From Colius striatus (lineage: Eukaryota; Chordata; Aves; Coliiformes; Coliidae), in NCBI RefSeq assembly GCF_028858725.1, contig NC_084773.1:7554350-7618349 (forward strand): DNA of 64,000 nt, in the 5' to 3' direction. The notes under the pieces are model-generated. The model searched no databases and had not been told where the DNA came from. It saw nothing but the letters and a program-made list of their open reading frames with translations. The position numbers were made by a program, and so were the translations under genes. Shown here piece after piece: positions 48,366-60,755 of the stretch (position 1 is the first letter of the stretch; each line of letters opens with the position of its first letter).

Positions 48366-51300
48366 CTTCCATAAAAGATACCCACTCTCTTCAGGGATAA
48401 GACCAGTAACAACAGAAGGACTTAAGCTACTTTCCATCTAGCTGCATGAGCTGGAAGTGGTGTCAACTCAAAGAGTTTTAGGTAGATGGTGGAGGCAGGT
48501 TATGGTGCAGCTGCATTGTCTCCAGATTAGTTACAAAGGCTCCTTACAGGCCAAAATTTTCTATAGGCACATGTTCCTATTTTAGACTACAGTAAACTAT
48601 GCCTCAGTTTCACTTCTGCCTTTCTACAGTAGGAATCTAGACAACTAACTCACACACAGATACCCACGGAAAAATGAGATAATTCCACCCATTTTGGTAA
48701 CTGCTGAAAAAAAACCTACCTGGGGAGCAGATCATAGCTCAGAATTGCTGAGTAAAGGATAAAAAGCTGGAAAAGGGTAAGGACTGAGATGCAGCCCAGA
48801 GGAGAGCAATGGTGGACAAATGTGTCTCAGGTTGTCACAAGTATTTTGTGACACTTGAGTGCAAAAAAGCCTGAGTTTAAAGGACCAATCAAACAGAAAG
48901 CATGTAAATCCCTACAGCACACTTTCTGCTGAAAGATGGCAGCTTTTCATAGTCTGCTGCTCTCAGCTGTGAAGTCAGAAATGGAATTGAAGTCAACCTC
49001 CAAATAACATTATGACATTTGGCTCAATGTTGCATATTTTATCTTGACTTTTGATAGTAGATCAATTTCACAAGATCTTAGAAGCTTACAAGGTCACTCT
49101 GAGATTTAACTGATCCTTGCTGCCATTCAGGGGTCAGTCTAGCCAAATCCAAGCTATCTCTGAAGTTATGAGAGCATAGGAGGGTCTTCCACCCTGGGAT
49201 ACAGACTTAACATGTTGGAAATGGCATATTGCATATTGGAAATGACAGAGGTACATTGTGGCAGCATGTAGCATGACACATGTGACATCCAGTTCACTCA
49301 CCCTTGCCCAAGCACACATCCTACGTGTTTCTCTGTTTACTCCAGTACCAGCAAAGGTCTAATATTTTTTTTGTGAGGAAATGCAACACTACAGAGGCTG
49401 GGGAGAACCACTGACACAAACCCCACAGGGACTCAAATCCCAAAACTCAGAAGCCTAAAATCAGGCCTTTTTCTCATTTAAAAAATGATACCTTTGACCT
49501 CTCCCATACAAGAGAAGTCCTATGCCTCTGCAGTATTTGCTCCTGCACCTCTTGTCCAAAAAGAAAAAGAAAGAACATAAAAGGATTGCACTGAGTCTGT
49601 AACTGGGAAAAGATTTTTTTTCCCAGACAGATACAGTCTTTGAATTACTGAAGATAAAATATTCTTCAAAAAAACCTTCAGCATGAAATGGAGAGATTAA
49701 GTCCCAAGTTTATGCCTTTTTCTTAGGGAGGTTTCTGCACAACTCTGTTAGTCTGAGCTGAGTTGCCTGGAACAAAGGCTCCTGTTTGAGTGATCAATAT
49801 TAAACTTCTCTAATTGAAGAGTCAAGCAAGGCATTTTGTACAATCTCCACATTTCAGTATGAACAATTTTAGAGGAAAACTTCCAGAAATTGCCATTACG
49901 AGTTGCAAAAGCTTTGAATTCACAAATATTTCTGTGTGTCAGGGACAGTTCTCTGGCAAATGTCAGTGTTATTTTCCCTGGATATGTGACCAAGTGAGCT
50001 GATGTGAGTCAGTCACCACTGTACAAACACACAAGTTTTACCATTAACTCAGACCATCCTAGAACCAGTAGCACTAAGCTGATGCTGGTGTATTGACCAA
50101 GGTGGAGGAAAAGCTGCTCATTTATAATACCAGTACCCTGGGTAAAGATGAACAGCACCTGGAGGATTGCCTGGAGCTGAAGAGAGATTCCATTTCACAT
50201 AGCATTCATGTTATCTCTTCATTTAGCCCTAGCCAAGTAAAAATCTATCTTTCTTGGGCACAAAGCAACACACTAAAATCAGATCCACAACAAAGTACAT
50301 GGTCCTAAATCATCAGTTCACGGTCTCACTACAATTTAAGTCATCTGACATAGAGATTATCTCCATGACTGGAGAAATAAAGCACAACATCCCAGGTAGC
50401 AAGACAGGCTGTCTTTTTTCAGTCTTTGTCACTTAACTGCTGTCAGAAGACAAGTGTGGTGGAAAGCAGTCCACAAACATGTAGCACAGTCGCCACTTTT
50501 TCTTACTTGCCTTTTTCCAACAGCTAACGAATGAATGCATACGACTTGCAAAAATTGAGTCTGAGCCATACTTCTGAAGGCAGAAAGACTGCATAAAGAC
50601 AGCTCCAGTCTGAAGTAGAAAAAGACCTTTGTAGCAAATTGAATTTAGTAATGTCATCAGGAGCTTCTGACTCAGGGCCCAACTCTGCCCAGCTGCGCAC
50701 TCAAACCACCACCCCACATACCTGCCAAACCAGCACGATTCAGCAGCCACTTGGAGCTCTGCCATGAGCAGCTGGACAGAAGATGACTTGATGCAGCTAT
50801 ACAGAACATGTAATGAAGAAGTTCCTTTTATTGCAGGGTTGTAATTAAGTCATACTTTGTCACACTGCTACTGGCTGCAGCAGGAAGACTACTGGTGAGT
50901 TGCACCAGGACAAACAGCAGATGGGATCAGGTTGTTATTCCACTTCAGACCAGTCCACGTTGGCTTCAGTGAGTCAGATCAGTTTAACCTAGCTTTTCCT
51001 TGCCTCTTTCCACTGCCTGGCAGGTAGCCCAGATAAAAGGGCTGCTTGCATTGCTCAGATGCAGAGGAGGGTGCTCTGTCTCTAGCCATTAGCAGGAAGG
51101 TGTTGCACAGGCTGCAGTTTTCTGGAGGCTCTCTGTGCAGCAGAGGAGGGCATTTCTACAGCAACAAAAAGTGCAAGACATCACTGCCAAATGGTTCACC
51201 TTTGAAGAAGCTTCTCAGGCCTGCTGCTCTTCCTGTCCCTGCAGACTAGTTACTGTAGTTTCATTGTACAGGGACAAAACACCCCATACATGCACTTAAA

Positions 51301-54300
51301 GAAAAATAATTAAGAACTTTCAGGTTAGTGTTCATCTCATACAAGTCAGGCTTAATATTTTCCTCTAGTTGGTCACCCAGACAGCTTAATGAGCTCTCAG
51401 GAGGGCACCTCTGCTTGCCGAGCAGTTCAATAGTGAGCTGACAGCTCCCTCCTCTGTCAGAAAGCACTAAAAGCAGTCTAAAAATCTGTGCTGGTGACAC
51501 TTGGAGCAGCGGACATGTTTTCTTTCATTTTTTGCATGTAAGTATGGGGAGTCTCCGGGACAGTTCCCTGTTGGTACAAGACTCCCCAGACAAATGCACT
51601 GAGTGCTACTAAAGCTTCAGTTCTCTTCCCACCCTACAGCCAGCATCAGAGCATGGCCAGGATTTCCTTCCCCTTCCAGCTCTGTAAGCACATGCCTGGT
51701 GTCCTGCTCTGGTCCTTCTCTCACTCAGCTTCTCCAGAGCGTAGCAGCAGCCAGAAGAAGGGAGCAGAGTAGAAGCACTGTCCTGCTCAGGCAAGAATGG
51801 AGGTTCCTGTAGGTCACTGATAGGTCTGTCCTTGCTGCTCAGCTACAGCATGTTTCACAGTCAGGGATATCTGTTAGTCCCTTCTGCATGTAAGAAAAAG
51901 AATGTATTTAGCAAGCACTTGATGGCAAGTTGAAATCACATATGTAAATTTAGACCCAGTAGGATGTTATCCCTGATGTGTTCCCTTCACTGACAAGCCA
52001 GTCTGGGATACAAACAAAGTGTTGCATGTGCTCTACATTTATGCCTCATGCCAAGTTTAAGTCTAAGGGCTTTTTTTGCTGGTTCTTGCAACAAAAACAG
52101 AAGGAGAGGGCACATAATAGAAAAACCAATTTGGAAGTACTTGTGAAATGAATTAATCATTTCACGTTGCATCAATATATTCTTCTCAGTTTACCCTCTA
52201 AAACTAAAGAAGGAAAGGTTCAATTTCTTTTTCACACAGTCACTAAAGCTCTTTCAAATATTCCTAAATTCAGGAAATAGGAAGAAAACAATCAGATTAC
52301 TTTAAACTGCACCACAAGTTAACATAAAATGCTTTACTGTACATTTTTGTATTCCTTTACTATTCTATACTCTAACATTTTACAAAGATTACCATTTCTG
52401 TAGAGTTACTGCTATATCCTACTAAACATATCTGAATTTTGTCTGTTCTGCTCCATTTGAAAACTTTAAGTTCTGTATAAATTTGGTCTTTGAGTATAAA
52501 CCGAATTTCACTGGTCTTGCTTGCTCCTTGCTAGTAAAACTGTAGATTTTTCTGATAGGATGTTTAACACAAAGTCCCTCCACACATACCACAAGGTAAA
52601 CTTACTTCTGTTGCATTTTCTTGCCATAGCAGCTACTGTGCATTTAAAGCCAGAAGAACACCATGTACAAACTTAAAGCAAAGGTGTTATGTTGCTGTGA
52701 AAGAAGCTAAATAATTGTGGATTGAAATTAAAATCAGCTTTCAACTGAGATACAAATTAAGAGAATTGTGCAGAAAAAAATGGCTTGCAACAAAAAATAA
52801 TAGTGAAGTACAGGAAAGATTTTCAGAACTACATGAGGAGCTTCTTGTGCCCTATTTGTGGGAGAGAGAGGAAGGTGCGTCACACTAGGATTAAGGGATG
52901 AGCTCATGAAAGTCACTGCTGCCTGGAGCTGTCATGCCCAAGAGTCAGTCAGGGCATCCAAGAGGTACAGACTTCTGGATACACATTAGCAGGTAGAGAT
53001 GTAAGATAAGATTTTGGTTTGGGTAATAACTCACCTTTGCATGAGGAGACCAGTTGGATCCCACACTCGGACAGGGAATATTGAACACAAAGATTTCTGG
53101 TCGCTTCACTGCAGGATTTAAACAGTGCTTGCTTCATCTAGAGAGACAGGATAAGCTTTGACAGCCAAGCTGTTCTTGGAAGGCCTATATTCTTCTGAAC
53201 CTCAACAGTTTCTGTACCAGGGTTTCTCTTGGTAGGAATACAGAGATGTGTGACTAGAGGCCAGCAACTTCTGAGCTTGTGTCCCTGCTGATGTCAATTA
53301 GGGTCTTTGGATTTCCCTCTCCTTGAGGGAGTGCAGTTCTCTGTTCTGTGAAAGTCCCCTGCATGTGGCACTGTAGTTCTCCTCCTTGTTAGGGTTCTCA
53401 TGACAGCAACACTGATCAACACAGCACCCACAGGTCCATCTGTAAGCTGAGTTAATTGCTACAGCAACAGAAAAGGAGAATGCTAAAGGACTGGCTTTCA
53501 AGGTGGCCACCTCCTCTAGGACTTCAGACAGGTGACTTGCCTTTCAGGCTTCTTTATCTGTGCAACAGGTCAAAAAACTAATTTCATCAAGGCCAGCATT
53601 TGGCCTAAATGCTGTGTACACCAAGGAGGGAGGAAGAATGATGTCCTAAATGGAAAAACTAGATCGCCTCTTGGTTTGGATTCTGCTTTTACTTTCTTTT
53701 TTTTTTTTATACTGGCACCATTGGGAAGAGTTCCCATTTGCTTAATTAGGCCACATATGAGGAATCTGGGAAGACACTTAGTATGTTTGGAGTAGCTTGA
53801 CCTACTAATTTTCATCCTTTATGAGTCTGAGCAGACTGGGTTCAGATTAAAGTTCATACCTTTAAGAGAAGCTGGATACCCAGATCAGCTTGGAAAGGTA
53901 AACTGTTGGGATTTTTTGTTTTGCTTTGCTTTAAAACAACACACACACACACACCACCCCACAAACACTGCCTGACTTCAGTGGAACTCATTGCAAATGG
54001 TAACTCTGCAATAAAAATGTCTGGAAAATATACTCTGGCATGTTTCAGCTGCTTCTGGCTATTAGTTAAACATTTTTTTCCCCACTATATGGGCTCCTAT
54101 CTTGGAAAAAAAGGAGAGGAAGACTCAAGTTTACAACCAAACTAATTGTTTTGGAATATGTTACTTTAACTCATAATTGAAGTCTCCACATGTCATGTGA
54201 TAAGAGCAGCACTTCTCTACTACCTTCTCATCCTTGAAGCTGATGCCTACAGTGGTCCTAGCCATACCATAAAACTCAGGAAGAAGACTATCTTGAACTG

Positions 54301-54965
54301 TGACACAAACATGAGACAAAGATAAGGGAACACAGGAAGCCAGCACTACAGACACCTTCAAAAGGAGTAATTTAGAGATGGAGTTAGATTGAAAATTCTC
54401 AGAACTGCTAGCAGAGCTTGTTGGTCACCATCTTCATTAAAATCAAAGTTCTAAATCCATTAGAAGCTATTTACCAAATTGGAAAAAAGCAACTCCTGAA
54501 TCACTCTGATATGATGCCATTTCAACAGGGCTCACGTGAAAGCACAGGACCTGGGGCTATAGACCCATCCAGATCCAAAGAGCTCTCTGCCTTGGGCAAG
54601 GAGATGCTGCTCTAGGAAAAGGAGCACACAACTATTGTGATCAAAACATCCAAGAATATGTTATTAACAAAGGCCAAACTTTCCTAAGGCCAATGAAAAA
54701 AAAAAATAGTAGGCCACAAGGACCTCTATTATAGACAGCAAGAATAAAAATATAAAATAACCCTATGACCACAGAACAACTGATCTGGGCTTACAGCCCC
54801 ACAGAGCTGGTGTCCAAATGACACAGGCATTTTCACTACTGACCTCAGACAACTGAACTTCTGCCTCAATATTCTTGTAATGTAAAAGGCACAGGCACCA
54901 CCTCCTAATGGATACTGTTGACGATTTGTTAAGAATCGGTACCAAGCTGTGTGCATAAAACCATT
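48366..54965. other. AT-rich intergenic DNA
   Basis: No gene, RNA gene or sizeable repeat was recognised. It contains an (AC)n microsatellite at 53,938-53,954 and a T run at about 53,697-53,708. Open frames are short and uninformative. Confidence 0.5.
53938..53954. repeat. (AC)n microsatellite
   Basis: An uninterrupted AC dinucleotide run of about eight units. Confidence 0.9.
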
Positions 54966-55017
54966 TATCATAGAACGGTAGGGGTTGGAAGGGACCTTTA
55001 GAGATCATCTAGTCCAT
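54966..55017 (-). repeat. CR1 LINE 3' terminal fragment (minus strand)
   Basis: ATCATAGAACGGTAGGGG, then TTGGAAGGGACCTTTAGAGA and TCATCTAGTCCA, is the reverse complement of the CR1 3' terminus. It is a severely 5'-truncated copy of about 50 bases and fairly well preserved. Confidence 0.9.
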
Positions 55018-55989
55018 TTATCAGTTTATGTCAAACATTTGGTTGATTTTATTAAAAAGTCAGTTTCCTTAAAGCACTTCCCAGAGCAAGCTAGTCCCAG
55101 AGGCATGTTTACTTAAGAGGGGTTAAGCAGCTCCTTCCTCTACAGACACCAGAGCAGTCCATAAAAAGGTCAGTCTAAACTTAGCTGGCAACGCAAACAC
55201 TGTCAAATGAGGAGGGAATGGGGATGGGAAGAGACACTTATTAATGGGGTTGCATCCCAGGATTGATAGAGTACTCAGTCTCCCTTTGGGGAACAGAGAT
55301 TAAGTAGGCTATCCCCAAATGCCAGCTAAAGGCTATGGTGCCTGTTGCACATGGGAACCTCGAGGAACATGCAGAAGCTGGCTGTCATCAATGTCCTCTA
55401 TACACATTAATTCTCTTTTCAGCTAATGCATGACCCAAGCTCCCCTAAAGCTGGCACCACCTGTTAAGCCTTCTCAGGTAGGCAAGGAAGGAAAGAGGAC
55501 ACTAATGAAGCAGTACCCTTCCTCCAGCACACAGATGAGACATTCCATCAACCAAAGGGTTTTGTGGTCTAGTATGAGGACAATCCTTGCATCACTCACA
55601 CTGAAAACCTCCTCAGATCCTGACAATAGAATATGACAGAGTTCAATCCTCCTAGCTCTCTCCTCTGCTGCCTGCCAGCTCCTCAGCTTCCTCCAGCTCC
55701 CAACAGCTCTGCTCAGCTGCTGTTAACAGCGGAGTTTACCTGCTTAACTGGAAAAAAAAAAAAACAACAACAGTGAACCAACTCCCAATTCAAACAGGCC
55801 CAACCAAAAGGCCTGTAGGCAAACAGGGCACCCTGATACAACACCTCCCGATCACAGCCACCCTTCCCTGGCTCCCCTGGCCTAACGATAGCTGAGGGCC
55901 CTGGGACTGGCTAGGAAGCTGGGCCAAACACCGGTAGCTCCCCCACAGCCCACTCAGCTTGAAGGAAAGCAGAGGAAGCGCACACACCT
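55018..55989. other. Intergenic DNA left of the second CpG island
   Basis: No supported feature apart from an A-rich run at about 55,750-55,765. It may form the first intron of a minus-strand transcript if the TATA promoter at 56,161 is active. Confidence 0.4.
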
Positions 55990-56153
55990 TCGCCCTCACA
56001 ACGAAGGGCTCTCGTTCAAGGTATGAGTTAAGATCCCCCTCACAAGTGCCGCGAAGAGCAGCCGGAAAAAGGCCGCACGCCACGGCGAGCACAGCGCGGC
56101 CGCTACAACACCAGAACAACCCCTCACCCCGCGCGGCGTAAATAGCACCCGGG

Positions 56154-56161
56154 CTTTTATA
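56154..56161 (-). promoter_or_regulatory. TATA box (TATAAAAG), minus strand
   Basis: A perfect TATAAAAG flanked by GC-rich DNA (GGGGCGC before, CCCGGG after), the textbook setting of a TATA box. It predicts transcription starting near 56,130 toward lower coordinates. A possible first-exon donor GAAG|GTGTGTG lies at 55988/55987. The product is unknown: it could be an upstream alternative start for TEX264 or a separate non-coding RNA. Confidence 0.45.
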
Positions 56162-56259
56162 GCGCCCCTTCCCGGCAGCCCCCGCGCCCGGCCGCGCTGA
56201 TTGGCCGCAGGAGCGGCGGGCGCGCGCGCGCGCGCGAGCCGGCGGCGGGCGGGGCCGGG

Positions 56260-56406
56260 TGGGGCCGGGCTGAGGGAGCGCAGCGCCGCGTCGCGCCGGG
56301 CCGGTGAGCGCGCACGCCCCCGCCCCGCCCGTTTCCGTTCGCCGCTGCTCGAGCTCGGGCCTGTGGAGCAGGAAGCGGCGGGAGCGAGACCCAGCGCAGG
56401 CCGCAG
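56260..56406 (+). other. Putative non-coding first exon, plus strand
   Basis: Two good donors lie in the island: CCG|GTGAGC (exon end 56303) and CCGCAG|GTACGG (exon end 56406). No ATG-led frame with family resemblance precedes them, so the exon would be 5' UTR. The rest of the gene would lie beyond the right edge, with the LTR element in its first intron. The gene is not identifiable. Confidence 0.35.
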
Positions 56407-56952
56407 GTACGGGGGGGGGGCTCTCCACTGCACGGGCAGGGGGACGGCTCGGCGGCTTTCCCTCTCCCTTCGTGGCGCCGCCGCTGTCGCTGCCGCCGCC
56501 GGGTGGGGCTCGCCCGCCCGCCCCCGCCGGGAGCCCGCGCCGCGGCCTGCGGGCGGGAGCGGACGGACCCGGCCGAGCTTCTCGCTGCCGCGACCGGGCG
56601 GCATCGCGCGCACAATAGGGGAGGGTGTATGCGGCGGCCCCGCCGCCCCTCTGAGAGCCCCCAAGTTTCCGGGGCCGGTAACGGGGCCTTTTCCGGGCGG
56701 CGGGAGCGGGGGAGGGGCGGGCGGGCTGGGGCGCGGCCCAGGGGGCTCCCCTGCTGGAGCCGCCCGCACCTCGCCCGGCCCGAGGCGCCCGGGTCGCGGC
56801 GGGGAGACTCAGCTCCCGCCAGCTCTGACCGCGGGCGCGCGGAGGAGGCGGCGCTCGCACCCCCAGCCGCCTCCCCCCGCCCCGCCGTGGGGTGTGACAC
56901 GAGTGGGCACCGGGCGGTGGGGGTGACCCGGCTGACTGGCAGCTTGTTGTGG

Positions 56953-56960
56953 TGACGTCA
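56953..56960. promoter_or_regulatory. Perfect cAMP response element TGACGTCA
   Basis: The full eight-base palindromic CRE lies in the CpG island, a common position for functional CREB/ATF sites. Confidence 0.5.
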
Positions 56961-57110
56961 GTCGGGCGCGCGGGAGGCGCCGCCACGCCGGAGCGCGGGG
57001 CCGGGCCGCGGGGGTGCGCCGGGGCCGCGGCCGGGCCGCGCCTGCACACGCGGGTCCCCCCCGAGAGCCCCCCGTGGGTCCCGCCGGCTGCGCGGGGCCT
57101 GGCCGGGGAC

Positions 57111-60100
57111 AGAAGCACTTGCAGAAGCACTTCCCGGGTTTAGTTGGTGTTTAAACTTTTAGTGAAGGGCAGAAATCGCCTTTCGGAGTGGTACCGCCAA
57201 CTTTTTATTTGGGTTTTTTTCTCTTTTCTCTTGCCGTAGTCGCCGCAGGCCGGGGGCACGCGGGCAGTGTGCAGCCAAGAGCTCGGGTTTGATTTAAAAC
57301 GGACTGTTAGTGTGATCGTCTCCGTGTGGCCCTTAGACTAAAAATGACCTAGCTTAAAGTTACATGCCACCTACACCTTCTTTGCCGGGAAGTCTCTTCC
57401 GTTAAGGATGAGAAGAACCTCGAGATTATTTCAGCTGTGTTTGGGTCTAAAGGCAAAAAAAAAAACCACAAAAAAACCCAAAATACAGAGTTAAAGTTAT
57501 TACAGAGCCGGGGCAAAGTATTGTCCTCACACAGATAATGCCTTCACTATTTTGATATCTCTTTAAGTCTGATTCTGTGAGGTGTCTGGAATGGGAGTTT
57601 GTTTGTTTTTAGTTGATGCCTCATATCCAGCTTTTGTTTCTCTCCCTGTATGGTTCACCTGTTTGTGGCAGGGAGCCCTTCATGAGCAGTGGTTCCCACC
57701 CGCTCGTCCTGTATGTGATGCAGGATTGGAGACAAATAAATCCTAAGACCTACCTAGGGAATGTTATGTTTGTTGTTGCCATTTCCCCCCCCCCCAGAAC
57801 TTAGACAAAGCAACAGTTCTGATGGCTGTTTGATTATAAAACAGCACATCTCTAAAAGCAAACCCTTAAAACCCTCTTTTTGTATCAGAAATCTCAAAAA
57901 TAAGTTTTACTTATTCTAGATGTTGCTTGTGACTCGAAGTATTAGATTTTCCAGTGGTTTTATTTCAGGATTTTTTTTTCCAGCAGGGAAGTACAAAGTC
58001 TCTCCCTTTCTGAAAAGATTATTTGTGAAAATACTTACTTTCTGTTGAAGGCTCTTCTAATGCATCTGTGTGCCTTCCTCCTGCCTTGGTCTGGCTTTAC
58101 CCAGGTCTCTGGCCACACGTCACTGGCATTTCTGTTTAAAATCTGTAAACTAATTCTGGCTCTGATTTGGACCAAGGTTGCATGTTTAAAAAAAGAAAAA
58201 TTGCCATTAGCCTTATTTTGTTTTAATTGGTTCTCTGGAATGCTTCACAGTATATTCAGCATAAATGCCTGACATGAATTAATTTTAGTGGGCAGTTTGT
58301 GTCATTTAACATTAGAATACCCGCCCCATGTATTAAATAGTTTCCCAAGACATAAATGAACATGTGAGGGGCAAAAGAAATTCAGTTACAGAGCTAAGTG
58401 GAGCAACTCCTCTGCTATCCCTCCTAGCTCACCAAGCTCTCACTCTGGCCGAGTGCCACAGCAGTTGAGCGCCAGAGGCGGGGAGCTCTCTGAGCCAGGA
58501 ATTGACAGTAAAAACATCCTAAATGATCTTAACTGCCACCAGGATGTAGGGCTAGCGATGGCTCTTCAGATAAGCAAATTCCAAATTAAAACAATTTGAT
58601 CGTTTCGAGGGGCTTAGAAATATGATCATGTTTCTTCGTTTATTTAAGGGTAACTCATGTTATTCCTACTTTTTACACTTATATTTTTCCTCTCAACATC
58701 TTTACATTGCCCTGTACCCTTTTGACTTTTCTTTACACTATTTCTATGGTCAGCTCCTCAGACATCTCTGACCTTGACTACTGCCTTCTCATTAGCCTAT
58801 TGTATCTTCTCATTTGATCTCTCTTTATCTTTTTATTCCCTGCTGTTGTCATATCATTAGGTTCTTTCCAATGTCCACTCAGACACTATCTTTTGCCTTT
58901 TATAAAGCGCTTATCTGGCTCGTGCATTATTCCACATCCATTTAAATGCTCGTGTACTGCTCAAACGCAGTTTAACTGATGTGGAGGAAAAGTTTAATCA
59001 GTGAGTTTGAGGAAGTCAGCATGTCAGTAAAGGCCAGCCAGCACGCCCTTTAGATCTTAAATTGATCTGTGATGAGTCTGTCGTAGTAAAGAAGTAATAA
59101 AGGTGAAACCTCTTCATATAGAGCAGTGCCTTGCAAAATAAATGCACCAGATTAGCAGTTTACCTTCATTCCCAGGGATTACAGCTGTGCAAATGCACAC
59201 ACCTGAATGTCCTGCAACACTGTGCACTGTATAAGTAGGTAGTAAAAAGTAAGTAGAAAGAGGTAGTTCCTTACTTCTTTAAGGATCATCTCAAAAATAA
59301 GCACAGATATCCCAAAGACTCTCTCCAGTACACTAGTTAAGTTATCATTGCTTTAAGCTGTCTTACACCACTGTTAGGTGTCTGGGTGCTTTCTGGCCTT
59401 GACATGATCTTCATTCTCACCTCATTCTGAACTGTGAATAAAAGCTGCCAAAAGCATCATTGGAATTGGTACAGCAACTCTTGATCTGTCTGTCCTCTCT
59501 TCTGATCTTTTTCTATCACAATGTTTTCACTTAGAGGCATTTGCAACAGTAAAAAAACGAAGGTATCCATAGACCACTTCTTAATTAAGATACATGCCAT
59601 CCACTGTTGTGTACACACAACCAACAGGCAGTCCTTCCTACATGAATCATCTAATTAAACTAATCAGAACAAGGTTCACTGTCTGACCAGCCTTCCTGAC
59701 CAAGGCCTCTAGTAGAAGGAACAGATGGAGAGTCACTAGTATACTGAGTAAAATTGGGCAGTACACCCACAATGAGTACAAGGTCTTTCTTTCCTCAAGC
59801 TCTGACAGGTGTGGGATTTTGTTTGCTTTTTGTAAATTACTTTTTTTTATCAGAAACGAGGCTGAATTCATTCTCTTTGCTCAGTTAATTAGTGGTGCTT
59901 TGCAACAGCAAGTAGTTTTGTCTCATCTGACCCTCACTGATTGAACTGTCACATTTCCATGCATGGATGCGTACAAAGTGATGCCATTTTCACAGTTTTA
60001 AGGAAGGTTGTCTTTGCATGTGTCAGTGGTTTGCAAGAACTAACAGCTCTCCAAGTACCAGCTATCTCTGTTTACATTCTTTGATAACATTTTGATTTTC

Positions 60101-60429
60101 TTGTATTTTACACCTGGAGACTCTTTATTCTTCACCTTCTCTCTGCTCTGTTGAAATAGTGTGAGATGAGGTGACTGTCTTACAGTAGAATCTTCGCTTC
60201 GTAGTGACAAAGTGAATTGGCTCATTTTTTGAACTTCAGTCCAAAAGCTGTTTGGAAAGGCTGGGTTCCATGTAAACCACAGGAGAACTAAGCTCTGTGC
60301 TTGAAATTGAAAGTGTTGTTGGGAAGATTTTAAATTATATGGTGGAATGTTGACAGATGAGAATAAGCATGCAGTTTGGGATAAAGAAAGTATTGGAATT
60401 AAGACTACGGCCTTGAGAAAGTTCAAGTC
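57111..60429. other. AT-rich DNA right of the CpG island (possible first intron)
   Basis: No coding exon was recognised. There is a C run at about 57,785-57,797. A block at 58,435-58,620 has mixed GC-rich and AT-rich content (CTAGCGATGG, AAACAATTTGATCG) and might be conserved non-coding DNA. If the plus-strand promoter is real, this stretch is intronic. Confidence 0.4.
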
Positions 60430-60755
60430 ATGAAGTTGACCAGAAAAGTAAATAAGAACGTGAACTCTGGCAAGTCAAATGAAAAATATAAGGACCTACC
60501 AGAAAGACTCTGAGCAGCATCATACTAATAGCCAAAAAAAAAAATCTTATCCAAGTATATCAGAAGCAAGAAAGGTGCTGGAGTCTGAGGGGGACAATAA
60601 ATGGTGAAGAAGTGAAAGATCTATGTGATAGAAAGTTAAATGACTGATGTGCATTCCTGTTTGCTATGAAGGAGTCCAAAGAGGTTCCTGTGCCAGAAAT
60701 TCTCTTTGTGGGGAACAGGACTCATTGGCAGATCTGTGTCTGCTTGAAGTGTCAG
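60430..60755 (+). repeat. Ancient CR1/L3-type LINE, left part
   Basis: Diverged sequence resembling the middle of ancient amniote CR1/L3-type LINEs (the CCAAGTATATCAGAAGCAAG stretch, followed by a degraded Glu/Asp-rich coding region). It continues after the LTR element at 63,462, giving one old LINE split by a later insertion. The left limit is approximate. Confidence 0.6.

Larger units (their letters stand above)
55990..57110. promoter_or_regulatory. CpG island, promoter of an unidentified gene or genes
   Basis: About 1.1 kb of very GC-rich, CpG-dense sequence in an AT-rich region. It includes a CG run at about 56,219-56,236, many GGGCGGG boxes, a perfect CRE and a G run at 56,409-56,420. 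A CpG island this strong is nearly always a promoter. Features pointing both ways exist: plus-strand splice donors near 56,303 and 56,406, and a minus-strand TATA box at 56,161. No coding exon downstream on either strand is visible. The very long open frames across it are GC artefacts. Confidence 0.8.

Noticed and set aside
55790-57130. Open frame of 446 codons on the minus strand and overlapping long plus-strand frames
   Set aside because: It spans a CpG island where stop codons are rare in all frames. The predicted residues are Ala/Arg/Pro/Gly runs with no family motif, and a TATA box lies inside it.
60040-60426. 128-codon minus-strand frame next to the ancient CR1
   Set aside because: AT-rich sequence without family motifs; no splice or promoter context.
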